Origin: Candidatus Electrothrix communis
GTDB lineage: Bacteria; Desulfobacterota; Desulfobulbia; Desulfobulbales; Desulfobulbaceae
Length of the DNA: 64,000 bases
NCBI GenBank assembly: GCA_030644725.1
Contig: CP130629.1
Span: forward strand, 1,900,795-1,964,794
Direction: 5' to 3'
The first letter of the stretch is position 1, and each line of letters starts with the position of its first letter. Shown one piece after another: positions 1-8,599 of this stretch. Both the position numbers and the translations under genes were made by a program. Below the pieces are notes generated by a model that was not told the DNA's origin, did no database searches, and worked only from the letters and a program-made list of their open reading frames with translations.

Positions 1-800
1 TCTTCCGCTTTCGCTTTCGCTGCCTCCGTTTTTGCTTCAGCCTCTTTTACCTTCTGCTCGGCACGTTCCTCCCCTTCAGCAAGGGCTGTTTTATAGACAT
101 TCTGCTCAATCCGCTTGGAATCAAGGTACTTCTCGTAGCTCTTCTTTTCAGGCTCCGGCAGATTATCCACCCGCAATTTCTCTTTGGCTTCCCGAAGCCC
201 CTTGGCCTGGAATTCTTCCTTGATTTCGTTATTTTTCAGGAAGTAAATCCACTCATCAAGGCTGTCTTTGGCAAAATTATCAAACTTATTGACCTTGAGC
301 AGGTAATAGGTTGTGAAAATATCAGAAACTTTGGTGATAGGATAGGCTTTTTTCTGCGATGCGTTCAGCTCCAAAACGTCGTGGGTGTGCATCCCGACAA
401 AATTGGTTGAACCGACATAGACGTAATCTTTGCCCAGTCCCAAATCGAAGTAAACGATATTGATGGAGAAAATCTTTTTGATATTTTCATAATCCTCGCC
501 TTCAGCGATATGCTCTGTCAGCAGCTTGGCCTGGCCGAAGTTCATTCGGTGGAAAAAATCCCGTTCCCGCTCGTTCTGTACTTCGATCAGCATCAGGTCA
601 TCCGCAGTGTTTTTGACGAGGATGTCGATCTTGTTAAACTTGCTGTCTTCCCGTTCCTTATTGCTTTCGCTTTCCAGGATTTCGCTGATTTTTATGTCTT
701 CTTTGAGCAGCTCGGAAAGGAAGCCCTCAAGAATGCCGAAATTGGCTTTCTGGCGCAGGAGTCGCTTGATGGCCCAGTCGAATCGGATGTGTTTTTTCAT
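1..800 (-). CDS. Rpn/PDDEXK_2-family nuclease, 3' end outside window
   Basis: The reverse-strand frame opens with ATG at 800 and stays open to the left edge, so about 266 residues are visible and the C-terminus is missing. The N-terminal pattern (KKHIRFDWAIKRLL, then IDILV near residue 59 and IEVQNERERDF near residue 73) is that of the Rpn / PD-(D/E)XK nuclease-transposase family, in which D59 and E73-x-Q75 would be catalytic. Family members are DNA endonucleases that promote RecA-independent recombination. The visible end is a charged Ala/Glu/Lys helix, usual for this family. The start ATG overlaps the stop of the HepT gene by one base (TAATG), so the two are probably translationally coupled. 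The family call is confident; a role together with the toxin-antitoxin pair is inference. Confidence 0.8.
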   Translation of the reverse strand, partial: MKKHIRFDWAIKRLLRQKANFGILEGFLSELLKEDIKISEILESESNKEREDSKFNKIDILVKNTADDLMLIEVQNERERDFFHRMNFGQAKLLTEHIAEGEDYENIKKIFSINIVYFDLGLGKDYVYVGSTNFVGMHTHDVLELNASQKKAYPITKVSDIFTTYYLLKVNKFDNFAKDSLDEWIYFLKNNEIKEEFQAKGLREAKEKLRVDNLPEPEKKSYEKYLDSKRIEQNVYKTALAEGEERAEQKVKEAEAKTEAAKAKAE

Positions 801-1141
801 TACTTTTCTTTTATTGATTTCAGCAAGGAAAGTAGCGCAGGAATTTCATCACAGATGATACTCCACAGGATATCGTTATCAATTCCCAAATACCCATGAA
901 TCACTCGGTTTCGGGTGGCAATAATCATTCGCCAAGGTATTTCCGGATGATCAGCACGAATTTCAGCAGGTATATGCGTCGCCGCTTCTCCGATTAACTC
1001 TATATTGCGTAAGGTCGCATCGTAATTCAATCCACTTTCAACGAAGCTATCCTGGTCCAGCCCATCGGTGTACACAAGAACTTTTTGAGAAAAATCGATC
1101 ATGTCATCAATATAAAAACCGCCATTCACGGTCAGAAGCAT
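800..1141 (-). CDS. hepT: HepT-like ribonuclease toxin (DUF86)
   Basis: This 113-residue protein is all-helical and the usual length for HepT/DUF86. It carries the HEPN catalytic pattern Rx4HxY as R77-NRVI-H82-G-Y84, and the family phrase IELIGEAA at residues 48-55. HEPN toxins cleave RNA and are neutralised by a partner minimal nucleotidyltransferase, which here is the adjacent MntA that AMPylates the Rx4HxY tyrosine in characterised systems. The start codon overlaps the mntA stop by one base, and the stop overlaps the following nuclease gene by one base. All catalytic residues are present, so nothing suggests decay. Confidence 0.88.
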   Translation of the reverse strand: MLLTVNGGFYIDDMIDFSQKVLVYTDGLDQDSFVESGLNYDATLRNIELIGEAATHIPAEIRADHPEIPWRMIIATRNRVIHGYLGIDNDILWSIICDEIPALLSLLKSIKEK

Positions 1142-1431
1142 TAGACATAAACCCCCTCCTTTTCAACATAAGGACGAAGCTCAGGCCTGAGTGCTTTTTC
1201 CGTCACCAAATCCACTGTGCATTCAAGTAAATCTTCCAGATAAAATAAAAGTCCGAAATATCGCTTCGAATTCGTCGGCCCATCAAAAGCGACCAAAATA
1301 TCCACATCACTGGCATCCGTCGCTGTATCACGGACAGTTGAGCCGAACAGCAGCAGCTTGCTCACGCCGAAGCGTTTTCTGAGCTCTTGTTTGCATTGAG
1401 TGAGTAGCTTGATAGCGTGTTGGCGTTTCAT
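1141..1431 (-). CDS. mntA: MntA-type minimal nucleotidyltransferase antitoxin
   Basis: This 96-residue protein has the nucleotidyltransferase signature GSx10DxD, exact here as G30-S31 and D42-V-D44, followed by the usual short alpha/beta tail. In characterised MntA/HepT pairs it transfers AMP to the HepT toxin and inactivates it. It lies directly upstream of hepT with a one-base stop/start overlap and three bases after the 68-residue ORF, so it sits in a tight operon. The gene looks intact. Confidence 0.88.
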   Translation of the reverse strand: MKRQHAIKLLTQCKQELRKRFGVSKLLLFGSTVRDTATDASDVDILVAFDGPTNSKRYFGLLFYLEDLLECTVDLVTEKALRPELRPYVEKEGVYV

Positions 1432-1434
1432 AGT

Positions 1435-1641
1435 TTAGTCGTCTTTTTTCTCTTCACAGCTTTCTATCGCGATATCGAGTGTGTCGTTATTAAAATCCTT
1501 TATGCCGGAAATTGCTATACCGTCATGTGACAGCGTATCAATTATACTGTCTTCCAATCCGCCATCAACGGCCCAAGTATAAAATCGTTGTGCCGCTTCA
1601 TCGGAATTGAATCCTACAAATGTAAGGGTTACTTTCTTCAC
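1435..1641 (-). CDS. Small hypothetical protein opening the MntA/HepT operon
   Basis: This is a 68-residue acidic protein that I do not recognise. It begins with GTG at 1641, preceded by AAGGA in the reverse strand, and stops three bases before mntA, so it is probably the first gene of the operon. The sequence alternates short beta-like stretches (KKVTLTFVGF, GIAISGIKDF, TLDIAIESC) with one helix, compatible with a small alpha/beta fold, and has a charged EEKKDD tail. Whether it takes part in the toxin-antitoxin module or is an unrelated passenger cannot be told from one genome. Confidence 0.6.
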   Translation of the reverse strand: MKKVTLTFVGFNSDEAAQRFYTWAVDGGLEDSIIDTLSHDGIAISGIKDFNNDTLDIAIESCEEKKDD

Positions 1642-1961
1642 AATTTTTTCCTTAATTGAATTTGAGGGGTGCAGGTGAACAGCTACGCGTCAGCGGCTGA
1701 CACTTTATATTTTTGTAAACTCCCGAATAAGTACAACATACTTGTATTCGTCAATTCTGTAAAATATATTATTTCATGGCTACATGAAGATATGAATTTG
1801 GGCAGGATAAACAGGATTCGAACCCGCGACCCCAATCTGTAATCCGCATCACTGCGCGGTTTAATTTTGGGCTGTGATATCGGCAGGGGTACTTTTTTTT
1901 GCGAAACTAAATCAGATATTTTTTATTGGCCCACAAGCTTTTTTCTAATTCTAAATAGATA
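1642..1961. other. Intergenic stretch with a tRNA-like T-arm fragment
   Basis: There is no coding sequence here. On the reverse strand about 1803-1835 reads like the 3' part of a tRNA: a T-stem/loop (GCGGGTTCGAATCCTGT) followed by an acceptor-like strand. No plausible anticodon arm or 5' half can be folded from the bases on the other side. It is best read as a tRNA or tmRNA 3' fragment left by integration or decay, next to an insertion sequence. The rest of the stretch is AT-rich and probably holds the promoter of the leftward toxin-antitoxin operon. Confidence 0.35.
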
Positions 1962-1966
1962 TTAAA

Positions 1967-3334
1967 CAATGGTTCGGTAATTTTTCTCTCAGCTGCGAGG
2001 CAAATGATACTTAGAGCCTCTTAGGGCGAAAAAAGCTTGAATAAAAACCAGCAGTATCTTTATCTTATATCTCCGTTGTCCAGGACAATTTCTTGAAATT
2101 ATTACTGGACATACAGAATGGTGAAGCAAAAAATAAGAAGTGTTTTAAGTGAAATAGAGGGAATCAAAGCTGTCAGAAAAAATGTCCTGATCCATATTTT
2201 TACTCTCTTCATAGCTCTGCCGGGCCGTATCAATTTTCTCGCGATGGCCCGACATGGTAGCTTCTCCGAAAAAACATATCGGAGTCATTTCGAGAAAAAA
2301 TTTGATTTTTTCGAATTTAACAAGCAACTTATAGAGAGGTTTTGTTCTCCTCACAGAATCATTGCTGGAGACTGCTCCTTCATCCCGAAGGCAGGAAAAA
2401 GACTCCTCATGTTGCCAAATTCTGGAGCGGATGTGCATCTAAGTCGCTGCCTGGACTTGAAATAAGCTCTCTTGCGGTTGTCGACCTTAAAGCGAATACA
2501 GCCTTTCATCTTGAATGTGAGCAAACTCCGGCAACTCTCCCTGAGAATGAAAGTCGAATCGATTTTTATATTAATCAAGTAATCAACCGTGCCCCAGAAC
2601 TCGAGGAAATCGCTGACTATTTTGTTTACGACGGTGCTGCGGCAAAGAAAAAGTTTGTCGATGGCATCACTGAAAATACCGGGTTGCATCTTGTCAGTAA
2701 ATTTCCAAAAAATGCGAATATGCGCTATTTGTATACAGGGCCAAGGAAGTCAGGACCGGGTCGACCGAGGCAATATGACGGAAAAATCCGATGGAAAAAA
2801 ATTGAGACGGACCGTTTCGACACCTGTTATGAAGATGATGAAATCATTATATATACTGCTGTCGTCAATAGTGTATTGCTGAAGTGCAATGTTCGTATCG
2901 CCTATATCTACAAAAAATGCTCCGACAGTTATGCTATTCTTTTCTCTACCGATTTGAATCTGGACGGGTTCTTGATTTACAAATATTACAAAGCTCGCTT
3001 TCAGATAGAGTTTCTCTTTCGGGATGCGAAACAATATACCGGCCTCACACATTGTCAGGCACGAAGTGAAAACAAGCTGTATTTTCACTTCAACTCTTCG
3101 CTGACCGCCGTTTCAATCGCTAAAGCCGACTTTTATGGCGATGCCGAAAATCAAGGAGCACCTTTTTCGATGAGGGATATAACAGACTATTATTCCGCAA
3201 AATTATTTCTTGACCGGATTTTATCCAAACTGGATATTGAGCTGGTTTCAGATAAATTCAACTTCGATTATGAAGAACTGTTGAATACAGCGGCTGCACT
3301 TGCATAATCTGAAGCAAAATTTACCGAACCATTG
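1967..3334 (+). mobile_element. IS4-family-like insertion sequence with terminal repeats and target duplication
   Basis: The left end CAATGGTTCGGTAA (1967-1980) is repeated as its perfect reverse complement at 3321-3334, and the match continues inward with one mismatch. The bases just outside are the same on both sides, TTAAA at 1962-1966 and 3335-3339, which fits a 5-bp target duplication. The element is 1368 bp and holds one transposase gene, described separately. Clean ends and an identical target duplication suggest a fairly recent insertion. Confidence 0.85.
2118..3307 (+). pseudogene. IS4-family transposase, interrupted by a -1 frame change
   Basis: Two overlapping frames make up one transposase. 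The first (2118-2465) carries the N-terminus and the first catalytic Asp (IAGDCSFIPK). The second, shifted by -1, carries the rest, including FVYDGAAAKKK for the second Asp and the IS4 signature Y-(2)-R-(3)-E-(6)-K in YKARFQIEFLFRDAK. The frames must join near 2394-2401 at GGAAAAAG. A five-A run could permit slippage, but the zero-frame codons do not form a canonical X-XXY-YYZ site, so an inactivating indel or sequencing error is as likely as programmed frameshifting. The joined product would be about 390 residues. Confidence 0.8.
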
Positions 3335-3604
3335 TTAAAGTGGATTCAATATTATCCATAGATAATATTTTATTGACTTCCTTTTTATATTTTGCTTGCC
3401 TTACAGTTAGAGTAATTATTTTTTGATAGTAAATATAGCTAAATACATATGAGAAATAAATACGCTATCTTTGGATCAACATCAATTCGTTAATATGGTT
3501 TTCTGTGGCAATGGATGATGCTGCATTGCCGAAAAAGCCGTCATCATCTCAATACAAGATTGTCCGGTCATTTTTACATCTGATTAAATTGAGGAGAATA
3601 CGCT

Positions 3605-4306
3605 ATGAAAACATTTACCATCGTGCTTCTAACTTTAATTTTTAGTTTTAGCCTCAGTGCTCAATCACTATTAGCAGATAATTTTATTTTTAAGAAGTCG
3701 AAGCTCCCGAACGGAGAGGACTTCAGCTATTTTGTTAAAAATTCAGAATGGAAATTTAGCGAAGGAGAAAAAAAAGTTATTTATGTCTGTTGGGAGAATC
3801 CTCAAGATAAATTTTCGGGTGAAATGACTCAGGTTAAGCAGTCAATCGAAAATACTTGGCAAAAAGAATCTGCATTATTTTTTAAAGGGTGGCAGAAATG
3901 CCAAACAGAAAATGAAGGAATCAGAATATTAATTGACGACAGCGGCCCGCGAGTTAAGGCATTTGGGGGGAAAATTAATCGTATTGATGATGGGATGATC
4001 CTTAATTTTACATTTAATAACTGGAAACCGGCATTAGATGTTCAACCTAATATAAATAAATATATCATTGCAATTGCAGTACATGAATTTGGTCATGCTC
4101 TAGGCTTTGCTCATGAACAGAATCGTCCAGACACTCCAGATAAATGCGCACAGAGACACGGGCAAGACCAGCCTGATGAAACAGAACTCACATCTTATGA
4201 TCCCGATTCGGTTATGAATTACTGCAATGAAAAATATGCAAATTGGGGAGAACTAAGCGAATTGGATATTAAAGGGTTACACGAAGTATATGGAGCACCA
4301 GAATAA
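3605..4306 (+). CDS. Secreted matrixin/astacin-type zinc metalloprotease
   Basis: This 233-residue protein has an N-terminal signal peptide ending near residue 24 (FSLSAQSLLA). The zinc-binding motif HExxHxxGxxH is complete as H160-EFGHALGF-AH170, followed by EQNRPD as in related proteases, and a Met-turn SVMNY occurs around M204. It is therefore a metzincin endopeptidase acting outside the cytoplasm. GGAG lies 8-12 bases before the ATG. The gene is followed 41 bp later by a secreted trypsin-like protease and then a coiled-coil protein, so the three probably form one operon. The substrate is unknown. Confidence 0.85.
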   Translation: MKTFTIVLLTLIFSFSLSAQSLLADNFIFKKSKLPNGEDFSYFVKNSEWKFSEGEKKVIYVCWENPQDKFSGEMTQVKQSIENTWQKESALFFKGWQKCQTENEGIRILIDDSGPRVKAFGGKINRIDDGMILNFTFNNWKPALDVQPNINKYIIAIAVHEFGHALGFAHEQNRPDTPDKCAQRHGQDQPDETELTSYDPDSVMNYCNEKYANWGELSELDIKGLHEVYGAPE

Positions 4307-4347
4307 CACCTTGATTGAATCATATACAATATTACCTGTGGGATAAT

Positions 4348-5688
4348 ATGAAGCTTTATATTTTAATTCTGTTGTTAATTATCAACACACAGGCATTTGC
4401 TCAATCTCTTGCAAGCAAGTGGTATCCTAATATTTATAAAACAATTATATATATAAACTTTGATGTTACTGATCAAGACAATGGGGCGGTCAACAGCTTA
4501 ATAGGAACAGGGTTTATCATTTCTGAAGATGCCCATATATTAACAGCTAACCATCTTTTCAAAGATTGGTACAAGCAATCATCTGCACAAAAAGAAACAA
4601 ATAGAATTTATGGACGAATTGGCGGGAGATACTCACCAGATAGCTATCCACTTGAATTTATAGGAGACCCTAATGTTATCGGGGATGTTGTTCTTATGAA
4701 GCTTACAGTAAGCCCTCCTCAAAAATTTGAACCATTACCTCTATGTTTCACTTCAAATGTATCAGCAGGAACGGAGATTGTTGCATACGGATTTCCTTTA
4801 GGCCAGGATGTACAATCCACAAATGGATTTATTGGGAACTCAAATGCCTCTGGTGGTCGCTACTCAGTCGAGAGTAGTTTTACCTATGGTATGAGCGGTG
4901 GTCCTGTATTTAATCAGGATGGAGTGATAGGAATAGTTAAAGGCGGGGTAGAGAATGAACCGGCTGTGCGTTGGGTTACCCCTATCGATTTTGCAAAAAA
5001 CTTAGCAAATATATCAGGGTTTCAACAATGTAATCCCACACTCGATCAGGTTGAGAGGGGAGTGTCCGGCTCTTCTGATTTGAGAGCAATAGAAAATCCT
5101 GACCCGAAGACCCTTGCAAGATTGAAAAAAGAATTCCGCATAACAAATTTAAAACGAGAAGTGTCAAACTTAATAATAGATTATGAAAGTATTGATGATC
5201 CTTCTGATGTGTTAGCCGACAAGGTAAGAAAACAGGCGGCGCAGGTAGGGAGAAAATTGCTGATTGCGCCGGAAAAAGGCGTGGGGATTGGCCATAAAAT
5301 TACTAAGTATAAATATGCCGCATACGCTTTTATGATATCTGCCTCCTATGAACCTGATCTTTCTGAATCAAATGAACTTATTGCAAAAGGTATTGATGCA
5401 GGTCGACGTGCCGTTTCCCTTGTAGATGAACTCCGATCTCTTGATAAAGAAGATGATTCTTATTTAGTGTATTTAGATTCATGGGTGCTTGAAGATAAGG
5501 TAGATGAACGGATTAAATATATTCTTGCTATTTTGTATGCAATTAAAGCCAAGAAGAATGATGACCATTCAATATTTCCTGATGTTGAGAATTATCTAGA
5601 CGGAATTAAGGCACCCTATAGGGAGGAGCGTCCTTTTGAAAAGAACTCCTATCTGAAATGGTATCTATCTGAAAAAAACAAACTGTAA
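4348..5688 (+). CDS. Secreted trypsin-like serine protease with C-terminal helical domain
   Basis: I choose the ATG at 4348 (446 residues) because it begins directly with a signal peptide (MKLYILILLLIINTQAFA); an upstream in-frame ATG at 4315 would put charged and polar residues in front. The chymotrypsin-fold triad is visible: H69 in TANH, D113 in GDVVL and S183 in YGMSGGP. Residues after about 215 leave the protease fold and form a helical C-terminal region of about 230 residues without a motif I recognise. No PDZ domain is seen, so this is not a typical DegP. It sits between a metalloprotease gene and a coiled-coil gene, 13 bp before the latter, in a probable protease operon. Confidence 0.82.
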   Translation: MKLYILILLLIINTQAFAQSLASKWYPNIYKTIIYINFDVTDQDNGAVNSLIGTGFIISEDAHILTANHLFKDWYKQSSAQKETNRIYGRIGGRYSPDSYPLEFIGDPNVIGDVVLMKLTVSPPQKFEPLPLCFTSNVSAGTEIVAYGFPLGQDVQSTNGFIGNSNASGGRYSVESSFTYGMSGGPVFNQDGVIGIVKGGVENEPAVRWVTPIDFAKNLANISGFQQCNPTLDQVERGVSGSSDLRAIENPDPKTLARLKKEFRITNLKREVSNLIIDYESIDDPSDVLADKVRKQAAQVGRKLLIAPEKGVGIGHKITKYKYAAYAFMISASYEPDLSESNELIAKGIDAGRRAVSLVDELRSLDKEDDSYLVYLDSWVLEDKVDERIKYILAILYAIKAKKNDDHSIFPDVENYLDGIKAPYREERPFEKNSYLKWYLSEKNKL

Positions 5689-5701
5689 AAGGAGACAACA
5701 C

Positions 5702-6163
5702 ATGAACCGAGAAGAGTTGGTTAAGAAGGTTGTTACAGAAAAAGAAGAGAATGAGAACTTGCTGAATCGAAATGAAAAGTTCGTTTTGGACTTAATACAA
5801 GAAGGAGATTTTAGTGTTCAGGAAGTTGAAAAAATTGCTGGTAGAATTGAGGCAAATGCTAAACAATTAGAATTGGATCTCCAAAAAGCAGGAGCGGTTA
5901 TCCCGGACGGGACTCAGGATGGTAGCCCCGGTAACGGAAATGAAGGGGATATAGATACAGAATATTGCCATAAGCATCCAGATCAAATCATATGCTTGCT
6001 TGCGCAAAGTAATCTCAGGTTGGTTTCCTTCTACAAAAAGTTTATTTCTGAATCGCTTAGAAATGTAGAGCAAGCTGATATCAAAGAATTGGAAAAACAC
6101 CTTGAAAATCTCCAATTTAACAATAACCAGTTGAAATTGGAGAACCAAAGGCTTTCGCGTTAA
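5702..6163 (+). CDS. Coiled-coil protein of the protease operon
   Basis: This 153-residue protein is not recognised. It has a strong ribosome site (AAAGGAGA) before the ATG and lies 13 bp after the serine protease gene. Both halves are predicted coiled coil (residues 1-60 and about 100-153, e.g. LEKHLENLQFNNNQLKLENQ), separated by a Gly/Pro/Asp-rich linker around residues 66-85 and a short segment with two cysteines (YCHKHPDQIICLL). No signal peptide is visible, unlike its two neighbours, so it may be cytoplasmic. A regulatory or inhibitor role toward the proteases is only a guess from position. Confidence 0.65.
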   Translation: MNREELVKKVVTEKEENENLLNRNEKFVLDLIQEGDFSVQEVEKIAGRIEANAKQLELDLQKAGAVIPDGTQDGSPGNGNEGDIDTEYCHKHPDQIICLLAQSNLRLVSFYKKFISESLRNVEQADIKELEKHLENLQFNNNQLKLENQRLSR

Positions 6164-6206
6164 CCATTCTGCTGGTTTGGATTTAATCTGACACGAAGCT
6201 GTTTTC

Positions 6207-6240
6207 TCCGACTTGCTGAGTTTAGATTCAGTTAGTCGGA
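6207..6240. terminator. Hairpin between converging genes
   Basis: TCCGACT at 6207-6213 pairs with AGTCGGA at 6234-6240, and CTGA/TCAG extends the stem inside. It lies between the end of the rightward coiled-coil gene and the end of the leftward nifS gene, so it could serve both. There is no long T tract on either side, which weakens the call. Confidence 0.45.
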
Positions 6241-6290
6241 GTTGCATAATTTAATGTAAAATCCCCTGAACAGCAAGCCCCCCTATCCTC

Positions 6291-7472
6291 TCACCCCTCC
6301 CAAAAAGGCGACATAGCCCGAAGATCAGCAATAATCTTGGGCATCTTCTCCAGAACAAAATCCACTTCTTCCTCTGTATTATATATAGACAGACTAAAAC
6401 GGATCGACCCATGAGCCGCAGTAAAGGGCACGCCCATTGCTCGGAGCACATGGGAGGGTTCCAGCGAACCAGAGGTACAGGCAGACCCCGAGGAAGCGCA
6501 GATACCGTGCTGATTCATGTGCAGGAGAATAGCCTCGCCCTCCACATACTCAAAGCTGATATTGCTGGTATTAGGCAGGCGGTCTTCGGCATGACCGTTG
6601 AGCAGAGACTTAGGGATGGAGTTCATCAACCCCTGTTCCAGCTTATCACGCAAAGCCCGAACCCGAGTGTTTTCCTCTTCCAGCATCTCCCCGGCCAGCT
6701 GACAGGCCCGGCCCAGTCCGACAATAGAGGGCACGTTTTCCGTGCCGCCGCGCCGACCGTGTTCCTGGTGGCCGCCGTGCAGAAAAGGCACAAAGGGGCT
6801 GCCCTTACGCACATAAAGGACCCCGACACCCTTGGGTGCATGGAGCTTATGACCGGACAGGGAAAGAAAATCAATCTGGCTTTCCCGAAGATTGATCGGA
6901 ATCTTGCCCACAGCTTGGACCGCATCTGTGTGGAACAGGATACCCCGCTCCTTGGCCATAGCCGCCATTTCCTCTACGGGAAACAGCACACCGGTCTCAT
7001 TATTGGCCCACATGACCGAAACTATGGCCGTGTCCTCGGTTAAGGCTTCTCGATAGGCGTCTAAATCCAGCGTACCATCCGCCTCAACCATTAATCGGGT
7101 CACCCGATGTTTATGGCCGGTCAGCATATCCAGGGTTTCACAAAGATTCTTGACCGCCGGATGCTCCACTCTGGTGGTGACAATATGCCGGTTTTCCGGC
7201 TGGCTCTGCAAGGCCGACAGAATCGCGGTGGAATCGCTTTCTGTGCCGCAGCTGGTGAACACGATCTCTTCTGGATCTGCTCCGAGCAGATCAGCAATCT
7301 GTCCCCTGGCCTGCTCAACAGCCTGCCCAACCTGCCCGCCAAAGGTATGCATGGACGAGGGATTGCCGTAGCAATCCTGAAGAAAGGGCATCATCACCTC
7401 CAACACCTCAGGAGCAATCCGGGTGGTGGCGTTGTTGTCCATATAAATGACCTTATCGCTGCCGCAATCCAT
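6291..7472 (-). CDS. nifS: Cysteine desulfurase NifS
   Basis: This 393-residue class V PLP enzyme removes sulfur from L-cysteine for iron-sulfur cluster assembly. The N-terminal YMDNNATT, the PLP lysine K209 in SGHKLHAPKG, H104 in RVEHPAV and the persulfide cysteine C332 in SSGSACTSG are all in place. It follows nifU with a one-base stop/start overlap (TAATG), so the two are translated together. NifU/NifS pairs of this kind serve as the general Fe-S machinery in many anaerobes, so the pair does not by itself prove nitrogen fixation. Confidence 0.95.
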   Translation of the reverse strand: MDCGSDKVIYMDNNATTRIAPEVLEVMMPFLQDCYGNPSSMHTFGGQVGQAVEQARGQIADLLGADPEEIVFTSCGTESDSTAILSALQSQPENRHIVTTRVEHPAVKNLCETLDMLTGHKHRVTRLMVEADGTLDLDAYREALTEDTAIVSVMWANNETGVLFPVEEMAAMAKERGILFHTDAVQAVGKIPINLRESQIDFLSLSGHKLHAPKGVGVLYVRKGSPFVPFLHGGHQEHGRRGGTENVPSIVGLGRACQLAGEMLEEENTRVRALRDKLEQGLMNSIPKSLLNGHAEDRLPNTSNISFEYVEGEAILLHMNQHGICASSGSACTSGSLEPSHVLRAMGVPFTAAHGSIRFSLSIYNTEEEVDFVLEKMPKIIADLRAMSPFWEG

Positions 7473-8305
7473 TATTTCTCCTCCTCAACAATCAGGCTAT
7501 CCACCACCTGTTCACGCAGTTTCTTTTCCACGTACTCTTTCAGGGTTGTCCGCGAGGAATGACAACCGGCACAGGCACCCCGCAGGGAAACCGTGACGAA
7601 ATCTCCGTCCACGTCCACCAACTCGATATCACCGCCGTCCTTTTTCAAAGTCGGCCGAATTTCCCGCTCCAAAACCTGCTCGATCTTTTTAATCTTCTGC
7701 AGGGTGGTCATTCGCTTTTCTTTGGCAGGCGTGCTTTTTTCCGCCAGGCCTTCCACGGTCTGCTGAAGGATTTCCCGTAGCCGGTCTTCACATTTGCCGC
7801 AGCCGCCTCCGGCCTTGGTGAAGTTGGTGATCTCCTCAACAGAGCGAAGTCCGGATTCCTGGATTGCCCGAATAACATCAAGGTCGGTGACGCCGAAGCA
7901 TTCGCAGACCACTTCACCTTGCGCCATAGGCAGGATCACACCCCGGTAATCGGCAATGGCAGCCTCCAGGGCCTCGCGCCCCATGACCGAGCAATGCATT
8001 TTTTCTTTAGGCAGCCCGCCCAGGGCCTCGGCAATATCCTCATTGGTAATTTTCGCCGCCTCACTCACGGGCATACCCTTAATGAGCTCTGTCAACACGG
8101 AAGAAGAAGCAATAGCGGAGGCACACCCAAAGGTTTTGAATTTGGCATCAATAATAATGTCATTCTCATCCACCTTGATGGTTAATTTCAAGGCGTCACC
8201 GCAGGCCAGCGATCCCACATCGCCGGTACCGCTGGGGTTCTCCACCTCTCCCACATTTTGCGGCTGCATGAAGTGCTGCTGCACTTTGTCTGTATATTCC
8301 CACAT
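7472..8305 (-). CDS. nifU: Fe-S cluster scaffold NifU (three-domain form)
   Basis: This 277-residue protein has the full NifU architecture. An IscU-like N-terminal scaffold carries cysteines C35, C61 and C105. The central [2Fe-2S] BFD-like domain has C134, C136, C169 and C172. The C-terminal Nfu domain has CAGC at C245/C248. It receives sulfur from NifS, encoded immediately downstream with overlapping stop and start, and passes clusters to apoproteins. Length and all ligand cysteines are normal. Confidence 0.95.
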   Translation of the reverse strand: MWEYTDKVQQHFMQPQNVGEVENPSGTGDVGSLACGDALKLTIKVDENDIIIDAKFKTFGCASAIASSSVLTELIKGMPVSEAAKITNEDIAEALGGLPKEKMHCSVMGREALEAAIADYRGVILPMAQGEVVCECFGVTDLDVIRAIQESGLRSVEEITNFTKAGGGCGKCEDRLREILQQTVEGLAEKSTPAKEKRMTTLQKIKKIEQVLEREIRPTLKKDGGDIELVDVDGDFVTVSLRGACAGCHSSRTTLKEYVEKKLREQVVDSLIVEEEK

Positions 8306-8458
8306 AATAGTCTATCTATGAACGAAGATTTATGGTATTAAGGCCTACTTGACCGTTCCCCACAGCCAAGGGCCCGTAGTTGTTTCCGCAAGGAAGAAAT
8401 CCTTGAGAAATATCGAGGCAAGATTACCTTAAAATGACAGGGCCTGCACGGGTTAAGG

Positions 8459-8484
8459 TTGACAATAGAGAAAAATTTTATAAT
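8459..8484 (+). promoter_or_regulatory. Possible sigma-70-type promoter of ppsA
   Basis: TTGACA at 8459-8464 and TATAAT at 8479-8484 are both perfect consensus hexamers, but the spacer is only 14 bases instead of about 17, so they may not act as a pair. They lie 115-140 bases upstream of the ppsA start, in the gap between divergently transcribed nifU and ppsA. Confidence 0.35.
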
Positions 8485-8491
8485 AGTTTTT

Positions 8492-8545
8492 CTTATACAC
8501 TGCGGTCGACAATCTTGTACTGCGGGATACATTGCTTATACACTG
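8492..8545 (+). repeat. Direct repeat CTTATACACTG upstream of ppsA
   Basis: The 11-mer CTTATACACTG occurs at 8492-8502 and again at 8535-8545. The 43-base spacing is close to four helical turns and lies between the candidate promoter and the ppsA start. This is the geometry of a two-site protein-binding region, but two copies alone cannot prove it. Confidence 0.35.
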
Positions 8546-8599
8546 TTCAGTTAATCAGTTATTTTATAAAAAGACATGTGGTCTGGGAGAAGAAAAGAC

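Noticed and set aside
2391-2402. Programmed -1 frameshift in the IS4-type transposase
   Set aside because: The zero-frame codons GGA AAA AGA do not make a canonical slippery heptamer and the A run is only five; left as unresolved rather than asserted.
6291-8305. Reading nifU/nifS as proof of nitrogen fixation
   Set aside because: This pair is the general Fe-S assembly system in many anaerobes; no nifHDK is in the window and nifB is a relic.
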